The notes beneath the pieces are model-generated. The model saw only the letters and a list, made by a program, of their open reading frames with translations. It was not told the DNA's origin and made no database searches. Of a stretch of 8,516 bases of DNA, positions 6,459-8,516 are shown in pieces; positions within the stretch are counted from its first letter, which is position 1, and each line of letters begins with the position of its first letter. A program made the translations under genes and the position numbers. Location: assembly GCA_029856295.1 (NCBI GenBank), contig JAHQWS010000074.1, positions 1 through 8,516 of the forward strand, written 5' to 3'. This DNA comes from Promethearchaeia archaeon (GTDB lineage: Archaea; Asgardarchaeota; Lokiarchaeia; Sigyniarchaeales; SOKP01).

Positions 6459-8075
6459 TTACAAAAAATATTTTTCTATAAATTGTTTACGTGAAGGCTC
6501 TGGATCTTCACCATTTCTTAATATATAATCTTCACATTTTTTATATAGATTCAGCATATCGTTATATAATTCCCTATTTTTAATATTAGGAATAGTTTCA
6601 CTACTAAATTGTGTCTTCAAGAAGGTATCGACTATTTCATCCCAATTCTTCCCTTTTTTAATGAAATCATAGTATGTTTTGAGAGATCTTAATGCAGCCC
6701 CTAAGGCGGCAGAGTCTGTAGTATTAAATTGACGAATTGGAGTTTGAAAGATGTCAGCTGCTACTTGAAGGATATCTTTATTTGCCGAAGCCCCGCCAGT
6801 TGCATAAATTTCCTGAGGTTGTTCATTGATCCATTCTGAATGAAGTCTCATTGATAAAAATTGGGCTTCTATGATTGCTCTCACATTTCCCTCGATATCA
6901 TTTTCATCAAAACCGAATCTGTAAACTTTTGGTTCTAATACTAATGGTACGATTTCAGGAAAAAAATAGGGCAGCATAATTTTACCGTTATTTCCAGGTG
7001 AGGTCTTACGTAAAATTTCAGAGAATTTACCCCAATCAAGATTATATTCTTTCTTAACTTTCTCTCTTGCTAATGAACCGTTCTTATAACAAATCAAGCT
7101 CATATAATCCCCAGTTGGAGCACCAAAAACGTGTCCTTCACCATTTAAATCTAGATGGAGGTTTTTCATATACCCAAAATACGTATCACTTGTACCTAAG
7201 CTAATTGCAACTTTGCCTTTATCAATTAATCCTACACCTATTAGACTATTAGGATTATCACCTGACCAAGCAATCAATAAAGTATTGGGATTTAATCCAT
7301 ATTTCTTAATAAAATAAGGTGAAATTTTACCGATTATATTATATGAGTCAGTTAGAGGTGGTAATTTCTGTATTAAATTGGGGGCCGTCGCATTTAATGC
7401 GCTTATATCCCACTGTTTAGTTTTAATATTCATGAGATTCATTCCCGCCCCATCGCCGTGATCTATAGGAGCATTTTCCCCCAATAATATCGTAGCCATG
7501 AAAGAACTCACTAAATGAATAATTGAGGTTTGCCGATATCCCTCCGGATTTTCTTGATAAAATTTGCGAATTTGGGGGCCAGAAAATCTTTCAAAAGTAT
7601 TTGAGCCTGTAATTTTAATGGTTTCTTTCAAACCACCAAGAGTCTTTCTAATTTCTTCACATTGTCTAAATGTACTAGAATCCATCCAAATAGGACTGGT
7701 TTGTCTACTGAAACACCCTTTTAGCTGATTTATTATAGTTTCTTTTGGATTTAAAGCCTTAAGTGCACTCTCAAATTTATCATTTAAATATACAGTGCCA
7801 TGTTGCTGTCCAGAACCAGAAATTGCCTTGATATTTTCTATTGAAATGTGATTTTGAATCTTATTTAGTAATAATTCAAGTGCCTCAACCCACATGAGAG
7901 GAAAAGAATGGACTACCTTCACATCATCTAAAATATTAACTCCATTAGTGGTATTATATTGTGGTAGCTCTTTATCAAAATTTATAATACATTTATAAAT
8001 AATTGAGATAGAATCAGTTATAATACCAGTTAGACTCTGAGTTGAGCAATCTAATCCTAAGAAATAAATACTCAT
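6459..8075 (-). CDS. xylB: Xylulokinase, FGGY family, resembling eukaryotic XYLB
   Basis: Predicted to phosphorylate D-xylulose with ATP to xylulose 5-phosphate, feeding the pentose phosphates. FGGY-kinase motifs: GLDCSTQS (7-14, phosphate loop), SGSGQQHG (86-93) and PIWMDSST (128-135), both typical of xylulokinase and near the sugar site; SGDNP (271-275) with the likely catalytic base Asp273; ISLGTSDT (291-298) and TGGASANK (426-433) in the ATP lobe. From memory of human XYLB (536 residues), this 538-residue protein matches it along its length, including FDKELP, MNLMNI-like and RFSGPQI stretches, rather than the shorter bacterial type of about 490. The start at 8075 is preferred to ATG 8126: the extra 17 residues (many Tyr, Ile, Lys) are the translated TATA box, and a box centred 26 bp before 8075 fits a leaderless mRNA. 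First gene of the minus-strand block. Confidence 0.9.
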   Translation of the reverse strand: MSIYFLGLDCSTQSLTGIITDSISIIYKCIINFDKELPQYNTTNGVNILDDVKVVHSFPLMWVEALELLLNKIQNHISIENIKAISGSGQQHGTVYLNDKFESALKALNPKETIINQLKGCFSRQTSPIWMDSSTFRQCEEIRKTLGGLKETIKITGSNTFERFSGPQIRKFYQENPEGYRQTSIIHLVSSFMATILLGENAPIDHGDGAGMNLMNIKTKQWDISALNATAPNLIQKLPPLTDSYNIIGKISPYFIKKYGLNPNTLLIAWSGDNPNSLIGVGLIDKGKVAISLGTSDTYFGYMKNLHLDLNGEGHVFGAPTGDYMSLICYKNGSLAREKVKKEYNLDWGKFSEILRKTSPGNNGKIMLPYFFPEIVPLVLEPKVYRFGFDENDIEGNVRAIIEAQFLSMRLHSEWINEQPQEIYATGGASANKDILQVAADIFQTPIRQFNTTDSAALGAALRSLKTYYDFIKKGKNWDEIVDTFLKTQFSSETIPNIKNRELYNDMLNLYKKCEDYILRNGEDPEPSRKQFIEKYFL

Positions 8076-8093
8076 AATAAAAATAATATTCTT

Positions 8094-8107
8094 CTTATAT
8101 ATATAAT
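8094..8107 (-). promoter_or_regulatory. TATA-type promoter of the xylulokinase gene
   Basis: The minus strand carries TTATATATATAAG, centred about 26 bp upstream of ATG 8075. There is no SD site before that ATG, so a leaderless transcript is likely. This box decides the choice of start codon. Confidence 0.6.
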
Positions 8108-8151
8108 AACAGAAATTTTGATGCAATATTAAACTAAAATTATAAAATTAA

Positions 8152-8175
8152 ATGACATCGGACACAAATGTTCAT
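8152..8175. repeat. Imperfect inverted repeat in the kinase/Lrp intergenic region
   Basis: ATGACAT (8152-8158) and ATGTTCAT (8168-8175) are inverted copies with a one-base bulge, within the 250-base divergent region 8076-8325. It lies upstream of the kinase TATA box, a plausible regulator site. A second, shorter palindrome (TCGA-N5-TCGA, 8202-8214) and a run of ten T (8186-8195) are the other features of this gap. Confidence 0.25.
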
Positions 8176-8292
8176 AATTAGTACATTTTTTTTTTGTATT
8201 ATCGACAAATTCGATTTTTTTTAAAATTAGACTTACGTTTCACAATTCTAGTTGCGACATTTCAGCAAAAAAAATGATTGAAAAAGATAAAA

Positions 8293-8304
8293 TTCATATA
8301 TAAG
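8293..8304 (+). promoter_or_regulatory. TATA-type promoter of the Lrp/AsnC-family gene
   Basis: TTCATATATAAG is centred about 27 bp upstream of ATG 8326. No SD site precedes the ATG, so the transcript is probably leaderless. Confidence 0.55.
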
Positions 8305-8325
8305 TTATCATAATCATTAATTAAG

Positions 8326-8516
8326 ATGGATGTTATTGATTTAAAAATTTTGGAAGAATTAAAAGACAATAGTAGAATCTCTTTTAACATTATCTCAGAG
8401 AGAATTGGGAAGACTGAGGCTACAGTAAGACGTCGAGTTAAGAAACTCCAAGACGAAGGGATTATTAAGAAATTTACTATTGAGTATAACATAAATAGTA
8501 AACCGAAAACTAGTGC
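8326..8516 (+). CDS. Lrp/AsnC-family transcriptional regulator, N-terminal part
   Basis: Sixty-three full codons are present before the right edge. The start reads MDVIDLKILEELKDNSRIS, then ISERIGKTEATVRRRVKKL and DEGIIKKFTIEYN, the typical Lrp/AsnC winged helix-turn-helix (D-x2-D-x2-IL-x3-L at the N terminus, recognition helix around residues 30-43, and the G-I-I-K-x-F wing). The effector-binding RAM domain would follow outside the window. Such proteins respond to amino acids or other small metabolites and often regulate their own gene and divergent neighbours, here the xylulokinase gene; that link is inference. The start is well supported by a TATA box at the leaderless distance. Confidence 0.88.
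   Translation, partial: MDVIDLKILEELKDNSRISFNIISERIGKTEATVRRRVKKLQDEGIIKKFTIEYNINSKPKTS

Noticed and set aside
8076..8126. Longer start of the xylulokinase
   Set aside because: The extra residues are the translation of the TATA box region, and the FGGY phosphate loop normally begins within about ten residues of the start.
8262..8492. A 76-codon minus-strand open frame over the Lrp/AsnC gene
   Set aside because: It is antisense to a clear helix-turn-helix coding sequence and its product is a low-complexity Phe/Leu/Ile-rich string without recognisable features.

Overview
The window reads as chromosomal DNA of an AT-rich archaeon (G+C roughly one third by eye). Three things point to archaea: a TrmB-type regulator, an Lrp/AsnC-type regulator, and promoters in which a TATA-like box sits about 26 bp upstream of an ATG with no leader or Shine-Dalgarno (SD) site. 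Codon use is AT-biased (many ATA, AGA, TTA). An Asgard (Lokiarchaeia-like) origin would fit the base composition and the eukaryote-like xylulokinase, but that is a guess; there is no rRNA or informational gene here to settle it.

Layout from left to right. Two minus-strand genes come first: a Gfo/Idh/MocA dehydrogenase cut by the left edge, with a ThuA-like gene upstream of it. Divergent from them, a plus-strand Old Yellow Enzyme-family oxidoreductase runs into and almost touches (2 bases between stops) a convergent minus-strand block. Read in transcription order, that block is XYLB-like xylulokinase, TrmB-family regulator, SDR dehydrogenase, and fumarate-reductase-like FAD protein. At the right edge an Lrp/AsnC-family gene starts on the plus strand, divergent from the kinase, and is cut by the window end. 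No tRNA, rRNA, mobile element, CRISPR or prophage sequence was seen. No gene-free stretch exceeds 300 bases.

Taken together the window looks like a sugar, polyol or sugar-acid catabolic locus. It carries four or five redox enzymes (Gfo/Idh, SDR, FAD flavoprotein, OYE-type flavoprotein, plus ThuA, which elsewhere works with a Gfo/Idh partner on 3-keto-sugars), a kinase predicted to make xylulose 5-phosphate, and a sugar-type regulator embedded among them. No transporter, glycosidase or aldolase is in view, so substrate and route are open. The OYE and FAD proteins belong to recognisable but, to my knowledge, poorly characterised branches of their families, and they are the most likely carriers of new chemistry.

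Start-site signals are informative. First genes of transcription units (kinase, SDR, ThuA, OYE, Lrp) look leaderless, whereas the two genes lying directly behind another gene (FAD protein and Gfo/Idh) have clear SD sites. On this basis I shortened three starts (OYE to 1270, FAD protein to 4655, kinase to 8075) and infer a non-standard start codon for the Gfo/Idh gene.
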